A stretch of DNA of 64,000 bases from Jacaranda mimosifolia (taxonomy: Eukaryota > Streptophyta > Magnoliopsida > Lamiales > Bignoniaceae). Below, piece after piece: positions 21,364 through 33,304 of the stretch (its first letter is position 1; every line of letters starts with the position of its first letter). Location of the stretch: contig CM032133.1 in assembly GCA_018894105.1 (NCBI GenBank), forward strand, positions 19,544,501-19,608,500, in the 5' to 3' direction. The translations under genes and the position numbers were made by a program. The notes under the pieces were generated by a model, which ran no database searches, was not told where the DNA came from, and was given only the letters and a program-made list of their open reading frames with translations.

Positions 21364-22227
21364 TGATATGAGATAGCCGAACAAGCTCGAAGCCCGACAG
21401 GCCTAACCTAATAGCATTCTATCGGACTAAAGATATGATATGGAACAGTCCAATTAGCTACCGAGCCCAGCCCATTGGTGATCGACTAGGTTATCAATCA
21501 GACCCAATCTCACTGGGCCTTTCCGCCAGCACGAGTACCAACATCTTGCCCAGTTGACCAGAGTATAGTTGACTAGTTCAAGGATGTTTGTTCATCATTC
21601 AACCGGGGAGATATTTCAATCCAATATAGTTCCATCGTGTTGCCAGAGTCGAAGCAAATAACTCTCAAGCAAGTATTCACCTCGACCTAAGAGGTCGAAC
21701 AGACGTGACCACCTCTCTGCAACATTGAATGTTCTGACAGGCAGCATGCCTCTACATTAATGACGTGTGCTATCACCAGTACCGCATTTTCTACTGTGCT
21801 AGGATAGTGCGCATCTCCTGTGTATCGCCATATCCTGTGGATCTAGAGAATGTGCCACTTGGAATAGCACACAAATTGAAGAAGACTTAAAGGTCCTTAG
21901 GCAAAGAAAAAGGCACCTCCTGTATACACAAGGGTATCATAAACATATCAGCCTCACCAGAAAGGCTATAAATACCCCATGGCTACCCTTTAGCAATGTA
22001 TGCTTATTATCACTCAAAGCCCTCACTCTGGTGCTCGACCTTCTAGTCGATTATATACTGACTTGAGCGTTGGAGTGTTTTAGCCGAGGGTATCTCGACT
22101 AGCTTGATGTGTGCTATTAGTTGCAAGACTTGACCCATCAATATAATCACATCCCTTTTTCGACCCTCTATCTGGTCGATTGGAATGGATCATAGCCCAC
22201 AATACTATTAAACAGTCATCATCATCA
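21364..22227 (+). repeat. Gypsy 2 5' LTR (864 bp)
   Basis: Begins TGATATGAGATAGCC and ends CATCATCATCA. A TATAAATA box is at 21967-21974. The partner at 31354-32211 is 858 bp and similar throughout. The PBS TTTGGTGCCGTCTGTGGGAA follows directly at 22228. Confidence 0.92.
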
Positions 22228-22268
22228 TTTGGTGCCGTCTGTGGGAACTTGAGTTCGTAACTGAGAAA

Positions 22269-23760
22269 ATGGTTAACACGAGGCGAACTATTTCTGAGAG
22301 AGAGAAAGAGAGAGGAGAATAGAAGATCCCCAACCTCTCTTCCTCTATCCCGACTAGAACCAGATGTTGCTGGACCCAGTGCCCAGCCAGAACATATGGT
22401 CACTCTGACTATGCCCCCACTCATGCAGCTGATTAGCGAGCAAATATCAGCCTAAAATTCGGCTCAACTATCGGCTGCCCTCAACAGGTATAACAATCAG
22501 CTGACCTAACTTCTAGTGCCACTCCCCAACCTTCACAATGCGAGGAGAGGCCCCTAAGGGAAGCGAGGGGTAGACAAAAGGCTAGACATCCTTCTATTCG
22601 ACGAGAGGTTAGCCCAGGGCAATTCCTAAGGGAAGAAGCTAGTCCTAACCCTCGAGAAGAAGTGGTTGATCCAGTAGCCCATATCGCTTGACCTGTTCGA
22701 GCCACGCAACACGATAGGGTCGAGTGATCGCGACCTCAGGCTAATAGAAGTTTATCCCAGGCTGATCGGGAAGAATGGGAAGAAGTATCCCACCAAGTAC
22801 AACAGTTGAACAGACGTCTGGAAGAGATTTCCAAGATTAACACGGAGAGGGGCCCTCATTATGATGGTGCTCTCCAACTTCATTGAGAGCGTGAGTCACC
22901 ATTCGTGCAAGAGATAATAGACAAGCGCATAGCTGTTAATGCCAAGGTTTATATAGGTCTGCCCAGATATGATGGTTCATCTGACCCGAACGAGCACCTA
23001 CTATAATTCGAGCACATGATGCAGCTCCATGGGCACAATAAGTACATCCATGCCAAATTGCTCATCACCACATTCCAAGGAATTTCGCTCGACTGGTTTG
23101 TCAAATTGGAGCTGGCATTGATTTACTCGTACAACCAACTTTGCGACAAGTTCCTCAATCAGTTCGCTAGTCGAAGGAAAATAAAGCTCCCCCATACCCA
23201 CTTGCACACAGTTAAACAGAATGAGGGAGAGTCTCTTCGAGCTTTTTTCACAAGATTCAACACAGAGGTCTTGAACATTGACAGTCCCTCTGATTGACGT
23301 GCTTTTCCTAGGTCTTCGACACAAAGAATGTGCTAATGTACTAGTTCGAGAGAGAACAAGGACGATAAAAGAGTTACTTGACCTTGCGGAGAGGTACATA
23401 ACCCAGGAGGACATGAACAAACTCAAATATGGTAATCCAGACAATGACAAGAAGAAGGCTAAAGAAAAAGATGACAAATAGCATAAAGATGGTCATCGAT
23501 CTCCTATCAAATGTTTTCACAACTACACTCCATTGAACACTGCTAAGAAGGAGGTGTTGTTTTCCATCAAGCATGACAACCTCCTTAAGAAACCCAGAAG
23601 TTGACTGAAACCAAGGCAATGAAAAGATCCAAAAAGTACTGCCACTTCCACAGGCAAAAATGCCATGACACAGATGACTATTTCAATCTACACGATGAAA
23701 TTGAAAGGTTGATTCGACAAGGGCACTAGAAAAAATTTGTAGACGAAAAGGCCAGATAAG
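22269..23760 (+). pseudogene. Gypsy 2 gag
   Basis: Start at 22269 (MVNTRRTISERE), followed by an early stop. The gag core is readable: FQGISLDWFVKLELALI, LCDKFLNQFASRRK, HTVKQNEGESLRAFFTRF and LGLRHKECANVLVRER. A degenerate zinc knuckle YCHFHRQKCHDTDD with NLHDEIERLIRQGH is near 23637-23730. One frameshift lies near 23290. Gag forms the particle shell. Confidence 0.85.
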
Positions 23761-24049
23761 AAATTGACCAAACCGACCAGACTCCCCGTAGAGAAATGTT
23801 GGTTAGCCTGAGGAAAGGAGATAAGGGAAAGAAGCCTACCCATGATCCCCGCTCACCCCTCAGGGGAGTGATTGACACCATGATTGGAGGCTCGACTGGA
23901 GGGGACTCCAAGTCAGTAGGAAGGCAGAACCAAAGGAGGTTGGAATCGACCAAGTCTTCCCTAGTCGAAATCGTGTTCCATCTCTCGACCAGTGTGGAAA
24001 CCATCTCTTTCTCCGACGTCGACCTCTAACACATCGAGAACTAAGGTGT

Positions 24050-24490
24050 CGACAATAAGTTGGATTGCCCTCTTGTTATATCTATTGAGATAGCCAACTT
24101 TGAGGTCAGAAAGGTATTGGTCAACAATGGTAGCTTTGCAAATATAATTTTCCTGTTGACCTAAAGAGAATGAATGTGGGGAAGCTAAAGTCTGAGCTTG
24201 TGTGCACCCCACCGGTCGGATTCGGGGAGATCAGAGATCATCCCTGAAGGGTCTATAAACTTGTCTACTTCATTTGGAGAAATACCTCAGCAAAGAATGC
24301 TCATGGTCACCTACCTGGTCGTTGCTTTGCTTATAATGCCATTATTGGATGACCAGCGTTGAATAACTTCAGCCATAGTCTCGACCTACCGTATGAAGCT
24401 CAAGTTTCCAGCCATTGTTGGAACTGGTGAACTTCTTTGCAACATGAAGGAAGTTTGGGGCTGTTACACTATCTCTGTCGAGGTAAATGA
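24050..24490 (+). pseudogene. Gypsy 2 aspartic protease region
   Basis: FEVRKVLVNNGSFANIIF sits at the active-site position, with the catalytic Asp replaced (VNNGS instead of VD-GS), and YNAIIG-stop-PALNNF at the conserved GRP-LN motif. The rest is shifted between frames. Confidence 0.7.
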
Positions 24491-24759
24491 ATAGAAGGCT
24501 TGACCAAAACTAAAACCCTCGGGGGACGTCCCAGTAACTAAACTCAAGGAGAGATAACAAAATAAGAAGATGAAGCTCGAAGAGACTAGGATCGAGTCTG
24601 TCGGGGAGTTCAAGACCATCGAGCTCGAGCCTGGGAACCCTGAGAAGACCACCAGGATTGGGACTAATCTTGGGAGCAGCATGGAATGCTTGATGGTCAA
24701 TTTCTTTAGAAAGAATGTTGATGTTTTTGCTTAGAAAGCTGCCGACCTAGAGGGAATCG

Positions 24760-25430
24760 ACCCTAGCATCATCGTCTATTATCTAAATGTGGACCCCTCA
24801 TTCAAGCCAGTCAAGTAGAAGGTCAGGACCTTCAATGTTGAAAGGTTCCAAATCATTGAGGAAGAGGTCAACAAGCTTTTAGAGGCAGGGTATATTATAG
24901 AAATTCAATATCCAAGTTGGCTTTGTAATGTAGTCCTTGTCCCTAAGAATCAGGGAAAATGGCAAATATGTAATGACTTTACCGATTTGAATAAAGTTTG
25001 TTCTAAAGACCCTTATCTGCTGCCTCGCATAGATTTATTAGTTGATTCTACTATTGGTTGCGATCTTTTAAGTATGATGAATGCATTCCAAGGTTATTAT
25101 CAATTTTTCATGGCCCTTGAAAATAGGGATAAGACTTCTTTTGGGGCCCCTAATGGTGTGTATTGTTTTCTGGTCATGCATTTTGGGCTAAAAAATGCAG
25201 GTGCAACTTATCAAAGACTTGTGAAATTTATGTTAAAAAATGAGATCGGCAGAACCATGGAAATCTATGTAGATGACATGATTGTTATAACAAAAAAAGA
25301 AGAAAATCACCTAGCCAACCTCAGCCATACATTTTCAATATTGAGAGCTTTTAGCATGAAACTTAACCCTAACAAGCGCGCGTTCGGGGTGAGAGGGGGA
25401 AAGTTTTTAGGATATATGGTTAGCTAGAGA
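24760..25430 (+). pseudogene. Gypsy 2 reverse transcriptase
   Basis: ERFQIIEEEVNKLLEAGYI, SWLCNVVLVPKNQGKWQIC and DFTDLNKVCSKDPYLLPR lead into the open stretch 24987-25427, with FGLKNAGATYQRLV, the catalytic box IYVDDMIVI (near 25265) and KLNPNKRAFGV...FLGYMVS. The polymerase motifs look intact over this stretch; the frame ends at a TAG after MVS. Confidence 0.88.
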
Positions 25431-25649
25431 GACATCGAATCAAACCCACAAAAAATCTAAGCAATCCTGGACATCGCACCTCTTTGAACAGTCAAAGAAG
25501 TTTAGTGTCTGGTCAGAAGGATTATAGCTCTTGGTCAATTTATAGTTCATCTAGCGGATAAAAGCCTACCATTCTTCAAAATCCTTAGGAATGCGATGAA
25601 GTTTTAGTGGACAAAGTAATTTGACAAGGCCTTGGTTGAATTGAAACAA

Positions 25650-26300
25650 TACATGTCAGCGCCACCGATGCTAAATAAGCCTGAGGTTGGAGAAGTTTTG
25701 CATATTTATTTGCCAGTCTCATCAGTAGCAATCAATTCAGTTTTGGTCTACGGTACCCACCGATCTATGTAATACAACAGTAAGGCATTATAAGGCCCAG
25801 AACACAATTGCCTGGAGATAGAGAAATTCGCCCTTGCTCTGGCCATCGTAGCCAGGAAATTGAGACCCTACTCCTAATCTCACTCCATTGTTGTTTTGAC
25901 TAATCAACCACTGAAACAAGTATTATCAAAGCCAGATACGTCAGGAAGATTGACGAAGTAGGCCATCGAATTAGGGGAATTTGACATCACCTTTCATCCC
26001 CGAACTACTATCAAGGCCTAAGTGTTAGCAGACTTTATCGCAGAGAGAATCAACCTCCCCGATGAACTCGATCAGGATTCCCACGTGTGGACTTTGTATA
26101 TCGATAGTTCAACAACTTTCTCAGAAGGAGGAATAGGCATTTCCCTATGATCCTCACAGGCCGAGGAGTATGACTTCGCAATTAAACTTAACTACCCTGT
26201 TACAAACAATGAAGCAGTATATGAGACCTTCTTTGCTAACATGAGGATAGCCATCGATAGGGGAGTCGAGCAACTGGAAACTATTATCGATTCCTAGCTA
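25650..26300 (+). pseudogene. Gypsy 2 RNase H and second RNase H
   Basis: The first domain reads PEVGEVLHIYLPVSS and NCLEIEKFALALAIV with several stops. The second begins VWTLYIDSSTTFSEGG and continues NYPVTNNEAVYETFF and GVEQLETIIDS. The tandem RNase H arrangement repeats that of Gypsy 1 and supports the Tat-lineage call. Confidence 0.75.
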
Positions 26301-26689
26301 GTCACAGAGCAGTTTGAAGGAAACTTCGAACCTAAGGAGGCTATAAACAAGTATTTGGCTTAGGTCAAGAAAATTCACCTTTAGTCAAGTCCCTCGATCA
26401 AAATATGAGAGGGCAGATGTCATGTCAAAATTTGCTAGCTCAACAAAATAAACTATGGACCGAACCATCACGTTTCTGGTCACCAAAAAAAACCCATCGT
26501 AGGCGGTCTCGACCAGAACTTGGTCGGGTAGATTGAAGAGGCAACTCCCCATGGCAAGACGAAATAAAAGCTTACTTAAGGGAAGTAAAAGTGCTCGAGG
26601 ATAAAGCACATGTATGTAGACTCAAAGGTTGAGCAACAAAGTTCACCCTCGACGAGTATGGTCAGCTTTATAGGAGATCAGTTTTTGGA

Positions 26690-27778
26690 CCACTATTGAG
26701 GTGTTTGACACCAAAGCAGGCTAGAGAGGTCTTACGAGAAGTCCATTCAAGAATCTATGGCAATCACTTTGGAGGACGATCTTTGGCCCATAAAATCATC
26801 AGATATGGGTATTTTTGTCCACTTTGCTGAAAGATGCTATCAACTTCACCAGAAAGTGCCCATCTTGCCAGGTCCACTCCAACATACCTCACCAGCCTGC
26901 ATCAATGTTAGTGCTCGTTTAGATCACATGGCCGTTTGACCAATGAAGGATAGATATAGTTGGCTCCTTACCAAAAACCACAGGTAAAAGAAAATTCATG
27001 ATCGTTGTTGTCGAGTACTTCATGAAGTAGGTCAAAGCAAAGGTGGTCCTGAAGATAACCGATGCGGCCAAATAAAGTTTTATGTGGAAAAATATTATCT
27101 ATTATTTCGGTTTGCCTATAGTATTGATATCAGACAATAGGATGCAGTTCCAGAGCAGGAGTACGAGGAGCTGGTGCGGAAGCTTGGGAATTCGACAACA
27201 CTTCACTTTGGTCAGGAACCCTCAAGCCAATGGACAAACAGAAGTCATAAACAGGACTGTCCTAGACCTCATCAAGGCTCAACTTAAAGGATCTAGAGCG
27301 AGTTGGGCGGACGACTTCCTCGGGGTGCTGTTGGCGTATAGAATGACCCCCAGAACTTCCACAGGTCACAGTCCTTATAGTCTGGTGTATGGGTCAGAAG
27401 TAATCACTTCAACATAACTGATACAACACACAGCTTGAGTAATCCACTACAAACCGATCAAGAATGAATCTAAAAGAGAATTCAACCTCAAAACAATCAA
27501 CGAGCCACATCAGCAGGCATACACAATAATGTAAAGATACAGGTCGAAGATGGCGCAGCATTACAACAATGGAGTTCGACCAAGAAGCTTCAAAGTGGGA
27601 GCCTCAACCTAAAATAAGTCGAAGTGTTGAAGAATGTGGGTAAATTCGATCCAAAATGGGATGGCCTCTACTCGGTGGTTAAAGTAGCAAAACATAATTC
27701 TTATCAACTAGCAAATATAAATGCAGTGAGCTCCTTCAACCATGGAACGCAGTGCACTTGAAGAAATTTTATGTGTAG
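26690..27778 (+). pseudogene. Gypsy 2 integrase
   Basis: The zinc part (VHSRIYGNHFGGRSLAHK, near 26740) is followed by shifted core pieces. The open stretch 27082-27417 has IVLISDNRMQFQSRS (Asp) and NPQANGQTEVINRT (Glu). The C-terminus ends HLKKFYV with TAG at 27776-27778. Integrase inserts the cDNA into the genome. Confidence 0.85.
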
Positions 27779-27789
27779 CGAGACACAGG

Positions 27790-27970
27790 TCTCCACTCAA
27801 CTAATAAATGAGTTGATCATTTAAAGTTGACCCCATAGTCGACCACGAAACGGTCTCAGACCGCAAAATACGGCTCATAGCCTAACCTAATAAATGAGTT
27901 GATTGTTTAAAGTTGACCTCGTGGTTAACCATGACTCTTAGCCAAAGTTGATAAACATCGTAAAATTGAC
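27790..27970 (+). repeat. Short tandem repeats after Gypsy 2 pol
   Basis: Two units carry CTAATAAATGAGTTGAT, TTTAAAGTTGACC(C/T) and a GTC/GTT-GACCA(C/T)GA motif, about 85-90 bp apart. They are related in reverse orientation to the five-unit array of Gypsy 1 at 5797-6160. Confidence 0.6.
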
Positions 27971-28492
27971 CTCGTAGACGATAATCGTAATTAAACAACA
28001 CAAACGTTGATTAGGAACTTGAAGTTAATCTAAGAAATTTGGTTAATGATCGACCATGGCCCCAAGCCAATTCATCTGATAACAAAGGCAGCATCTTGAG
28101 TCGACCAAATAGCTAACAACAAATGTTATTTCCAAGCCTGTTTTAAATGGGTCAAGTCGATGTGAATTTCATTTGATTTATTCAATCGTTCCTTTATAAG
28201 TCGGTCTCAAAATTGACCACCAACTTGGTTCTAAATAAATTAAATAGTACCCATTTTCTTTATTAGAAAATTGCGTTATTCAAACAGTCACTCCATCACA
28301 CATTTACACAGTTAATCGGCAAGAAATGGATCAACAAAAGAAAGGAAACAAGTCGATAAAGAAAATGAGCAGACATTTTATTTCATAAATTAAAATTTAA
28401 TTACACGGTTAGAAAAATCGATAATAAATTGAAACATCCAAATCACCTCACAGGGCAAACAAACTTGAACAAAAACAAAAATGGTTGTGCCC

Positions 28493-30909
28493 CTAGCTCG
28501 ATCCAGCTCCCTTAGCCCATTCGTTTGCCACCTTGTTGATGGCATGATCAAGTTCATCGTTAGAAGGCATGTGCGCTACAGTTGATGGGCCCTCTACCTC
28601 TTGCTCAGGAGCGAGCATAGGCACAGATGCAGGCGCAAGTGTTGATTGGATAGCTCCCCTTGGTGAGGAAGGTCCCGCCTCTTCGGATAGAAATACGGGC
28701 TCGACTGGAGGAAAGTAGGCAGCCACGTCAACTTTGCCGTCCCTATTTTAAGGGCAAAGTCGTTCGCAAAGGCAAATTCTTAGGCCATTTCAGCCACTTT
28801 TGGATGGGCGGTGTCGACAACTCTGACCTCTGGTATACCCTCTTCAGTACGCAGGACCTCAGGGTATGCCTCGAGCTGCTTAGAGCACAAAGGCTGAGGC
28901 ATTCCCTGTCTCTGGCCGAATTTGATAGTCTAAGAATTCCAGCTGGTTAAAGGCCTTGTCAAACACATCTTTTGCGTCGTTGAGCAAAAAGATAACGCTC
29001 GCATCTTGAAATGCCGAGCACAGCATGAACCTCACAGCCTCTCTTCGGATGTTCAGGAGCGCCCAAAAGAACTCATCTCGAGCATATTTATGCTCGTGAA
29101 TTCGGCCAATATTGTAATAGGCCTCAGCCTCCAGCCTTGCTTTCCACAACAGCTTATCCATCATGCTCTTCTCAGCCATGACATCTATGAGCTACACGGC
29201 TTTATCCTCGATCTACAGCCTCGGCTGCTCGATCCTTGGCTGCATAAACTCGAGCTGAGTCTTGGCCACTTTTGCATCACTTTGCTCCTTCTAGAGCTCT
29301 TCTCGATCACCAAGGGCCAGTTCGGCCCTACGATAAAAGTGGTAACTTAGCTGATTGACCTGTAATAGCAACAATTTTAGTCGAGATATTTGAACACAAC
29401 TAGTTAAATGAAGAAAACTCTACTAGCCACTCACTATGTTAGTGTGATGGTCAGCGCCTCAGAGAGGCCAGCCGGCTCATTTCCATCATTTTCTTCTGGT
29501 CAAACATGAACAGTCCGGCCATCATAACCTCCAAAGGCACAGCTCCGGTCAACTCGCTGTCATCATCGATAGGGAATTGTGAACTGCGACGTTAGCCCTG
29601 AACCTAGGCGAAGGAAAACTGGGCAGTAGGAACAGTTCATCGTCCAATCGAGGCCTAAAGAGATCCACTCCGGTTGGTTGGTTCGAAGCCCCTACTTTTC
29701 CCTTTTCTTTATCGACAACACTTCTCTTTTAAGCAAGCCCAAGTGCTCAACTGCAGGCCTCTTCTGACCCAATTCGACATATACTGGCTGAGCCGGTTGT
29801 GGAGCAACTTGAGGAGCAGACGACAACACTTGCATCTGCAGAGCAACCTGAGGAATGCTCTGTTAATGAGTAGCTGCTTGGCAATGCTCATGTGCCCTTT
29901 CTGATGAGCAATTGCTTGAGATCAAGTATAGTTCATGATTTTCTCTTGATCTGGAGAAACACAGGAAAAACAGACACATCAGCGTTGAATAGAAAGTTGG
30001 GCAAATAACTACTAAAATACAAGTAAAGACATCTACCTAGTCGAGCGTCTGCTGGTAAATCTAGCTGAGCAGATGATAATGATGACAGCACCAAATTCCT
30101 TTCTTCGATGTACCCAGTCGCCTTTGTATAATCAAACAGGGTTAAATCCTGAAAAAAAGTATTGGGCCAAATGGGGTTTTCGTTTCTTGGCATCTCGACG
30201 TGCCCTCTCCACTACCCCTTGGGAATGTTAAACCCTACCCTACTTGGCGCCCAAACATAGAAATAATATTTTTTCCACTCTTGGCCATGGGACAAGGAAG
30301 GAGTAACCAAAAATTTTCGACGAGGGCAAGCTGTAAGGTAATAGAAGCCCGACTCCTCTGTGCTACCCGACTTTCGGGACATCAAGAGATGAAAAAGATT
30401 TGAAAAATTGGCAAAGGTGGGAGGTTGATCATGTATAAGCATTAAGACAATAAAGTTGTACAATGTCGAAAAATAATTCGGGAGGAGTTGGGTTATGCAC
30501 ACTTGAAGACCTGTTAACAGGTTGACTATAGATTGGGCAAGGGAAAACCAAAGTCCACACTTCAGGGCCTCCTCGAACACCTTGTACACCTGTTGGGTAG
30601 TTGATGCATCCTATCAGTAGGTTCGGGTACGATCAACTCGAACCTCGGAGGAATGTGATATAACTCCCTAAGCAACACAAGGTCGCTATTTGTAATCTTG
30701 GAAATGATCTCACTATAGTGGTCGAGTTAGGTTGACTTGGCCTAACCCCATCCCCAGTATCAACTTGACTGTCACTCGAATTAGAAGAACTTGAACTGTC
30801 ACTAGAAGACTCACTAGACCCACTAGTTGGGTCACCCAACCTCTCATTTGACCTCGTTTCCTCACTGTCGTTGTTCTTACTAAATACCTTCACTAAACAC
30901 ACTCAACAT
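28493..30909 (-). pseudogene. Gypsy 2 antisense gene (plant 'putative gypsy type transposon' domain, spliced)
   Basis: Opposite in direction to gag-pol. The likely start at 30909 (MLSVFSEGI) aligns with the Gypsy 1 start; a frameshift follows. An acidic Ser-rich tract (30770-30880) precedes the conserved domain at 30212-30589, open over 125 codons: EALKCGLWFSLAQSIVNLL, LLPNYFSTLYNFIVLML and SGFYYLTACPRRKF. Introns with GT-AG borders lie at 29951-30036 and 29360-29434. The tail 28880-29179 (YARDEFFWALLNIR; FMLCSAFQDASVIF) and 28493-28726 (NDELDHAINKVANEW) end the gene. This is the best preserved of the three copies. Function unknown. Confidence 0.75.
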
Positions 30910-31090
30910 ATCATTCATGAAGGAGGATATCGTCGAAATTAAGTACAATAAAACTTGCTCAAAGTATGCAAAAAACTTACGCGGTTGGCAAGATTTAGAA
31001 CAAGGCTTGATTAGCATAAAGTGTAGTAAAATGTAAAGTTTTGACCTACCAGGATGCTGTAAAAGTGAAAATGAAAACATTCACGACGCA

Positions 31091-31098
31091 TATTTATA
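31091..31098 (-). promoter_or_regulatory. TATA box of the Gypsy 2 antisense gene
   Basis: The minus strand reads CCTATAAATATGC, 189 bp before the antisense start at 30909, matching the layout in Gypsy 1 and 3. Confidence 0.6.
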
Positions 31099-31353
31099 GG
31101 CTTTAGTCCGTGGACAAGCCAACCAGTTAATCTGACTGACTATCGGCTCATTATTACACGTCCGCCATTTGCCTTTTTGCATTGCCCAACGTAACAGTCA
31201 CATTAAATATACTGAAACCTTGGTCGATTTTTGGACTATAAACTTTACTGATGTGTTGAACTCCTCATCGAGCCTATCTAGTCTTCACAAATCAGCTATT
31301 CCCATTCCTACTCGTCGACCATCTCGATTAGGAATCAGAAGTAGGGGGACTCA

Positions 31354-32211
31354 TGATGTGGGATAGCCCAACAGACCTAACCCGATAGCATTTGATCGAA
31401 TCAAAGATATGATGTGGAACAGCCCAATTAGCTATTGGGCCCATCCCATTAGTGATCGACTAGGTTATTGACTTGACCCAATCTCACTGGGCCTTTTCGC
31501 CAGCACGAGTGTTAATATCTTGCCCAGTCAACTAGAGTATAGTTGACCAGCTCAAGGATGTTTGCTCAATATTCAATCGGGGAGATAGTTGAATATAGCA
31601 AAGTTCCACCATGTTAACCAGAGTCAAAGCAAATGACTCACAAGCAAGTATTCACCTCAACCTAGGAGGTCGAACAGACCCGTCCACCTCTCTGCTGCAT
31701 TGAATGCTCTGACAGACAGCATGCCTCCGCATTAATGATGCGTGCCACCACCAGTACCACATTTTCTATCGTGCTAGGGTAGTGCGCACCTCATGTGTAC
31801 AACCATGTCCCATGGATCTGGAGAAGGTGCCACCTGGAATAATACACAAATTGGAGAAGACTTAAAGGTCCTTAAGCAAAGAAAAAGGCACATTCTATAT
31901 ACACAAGGGCATCATAGACATATTAGCCTCACCATAAAGGCTATAAATACCCCATGACCACCCTTTAACAAGGTACACTTATTATCACTCAAAGCCCTCA
32001 CTCTGATGCTCTACCTTTTAGTCAATTATATACTGACTTGAGTTTCGGAGTGCCTTAGCCGAGGGCACCTCGACTAGCCTGACGTGTGCTATCAGTTGTA
32101 GGACTCGACCTATCAATATCATCACACCCCTTTCTCGACCTTCTATTTGGTCGATTGGGTTGGATCATAGCCTAGAATACCACTAAACATTCCACATCAT
32201 CATCATCATCA
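31354..32211 (+). repeat. Gypsy 2 3' LTR (858 bp)
   Basis: Begins TGATGTGGGATAGCCC after the PPT GTAGGGGGACTCA (31341-31353) and ends in a CAT/ATC run, which is longer than in the 5' LTR. A TATAAATA box lies at 31942-31949. Confidence 0.92.
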
Positions 32212-32276
32212 TATATATATAAATATATACATGTGTTTTTTTTAATTTGTTAAATAAAATTTTTATCATAACTATT
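32212..32276 (-). mobile_element. Split MITE, piece 2
   Basis: This 65-bp island between Gypsy 2 and Gypsy 3 (ACATGTGTTTTTTTTAATTTG...AAATTTTTATC) resembles the reverse complement of about 18390-18440 of the intact MITE (ACACATATTTTTATTTTATTAAAATTTAT). Its last five bases, CTATT, are the Gypsy 3 target duplication. Confidence 0.5.
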
Positions 32277-32958
32277 TGATAATGTTTCTTTCAAATGGTG
32301 GACCTTTGGATCTTGACCTAAAGGTTGTCTTGACTAGAAAGATAGCATGGGGGGGAACCTACAGCCACAGAACAAATGTTAGGCTAGCCAAGAAGGTCCT
32401 CGGCTAAGACCCTCCGATGCTTAAATTAGCAAATCGACCTAAAATTTAGTTGAGCAGAGTAATGGCTTAGAGAAAAGTATATATCTTACCCTAGTTCTTG
32501 GAGAGTAGAGTATTTATAGTGTCTTTGTTGGGGCAAAAAGACCCTTATGCCCTTCGGTGCATTTCATGCATGCTCTTACCTGTAGGGGTAGGATAGGCCT
32601 TTTCGACGTACTTAGGAGACTCATCAGCTGAAAATGGGATACTTACTGCCATTAATTCAGAGGGCACAACATTAATGGCAGAGGTGATGAGCCGTCACAT
32701 TCAATTAATGCGGACAAACTGGTGGTTGGACCATATTAATTGCGGATGCGATGGGCGGCGAGAGCCACAACCGTTCACCAATGTAGAGTAAAATTGACTC
32801 CAGGGTCGAGTGAATCGATCTGGGCGTTTGATTTAAGACTTAGCATTTTGACCTGACTGACGCAGGATAGCGAGAGGTTCATTTGGGCCAAACTATTTTG
32901 CTGGGTCAGATGGGCCAAAAACAGACATTGGTGGGCCTAAAAGGCTGACCCCATATCA
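32277..32958 (-). repeat. Gypsy 3 3' LTR (682 bp)
   Basis: Begins TGATAATGTTTCTTTC and ends GACCCCATATCA on plus. The minus-strand TATAAATA is at 32511-32518. It is visibly similar to 38615-39295, with scattered substitutions, indicating some age. Confidence 0.92.
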
Positions 32959-33132
32959 TGAGTCCCCCTTACTTCGAAGTTCGACCATGAAGGGGTTGAG
33001 GTTGGGAGTAATTTTGAATCTCAACCCCAAAATACTGGCGGGAGCCATTACAAACAGTTTCACAAATATCTATGTGCGAATGATAGGTAGTTACGTATTT
33101 ATTAATCAAGCTGGTTAGCATTTTGGCGTATC

Positions 33133-33140
33133 TATAAATA
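33133..33140 (+). promoter_or_regulatory. TATA box of the Gypsy 3 antisense gene
   Basis: TATAAATA in GTATCTATAAATAGCG, 172 bp before the antisense start codon at 33305 and 175 bp inside the LTR edge. Confidence 0.6.
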
Positions 33141-33304
33141 GCGATCTTTCGCTGTCCATTTTTACTTTTATTGTAAGGTAATCGAGGTCAAGAAATGAAG
33201 GTCTCCGATCGAATTTTAAGCTAATTTGAATGTGTTCTTTCTGCGTACACTCTTCGTAAGTTCCTTTGTCGTGTTCCTATAGTTTTTGCCCTTAAAATTG
33301 CATT

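Larger units (their letters stand above)
21364..32211 (+). mobile_element. Gypsy 2: complete Ty3/gypsy (Tat-like) retrotransposon
   Basis: LTRs at 21364-22227 and 31354-32211, both TG...CA. Plus-strand order: PBS, gag, protease, RT, RNase H, second RNase H, integrase, short tandem repeats, then a minus-strand antisense gene and the PPT. Candidate target duplication AATAT / TATAT (one mismatch, in an AT repeat). It sits inside the split MITE. Stops in every domain make it non-autonomous now. It is the same family as Gypsy 1 and 3 by PBS, PPT and antisense gene. Confidence 0.9.
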
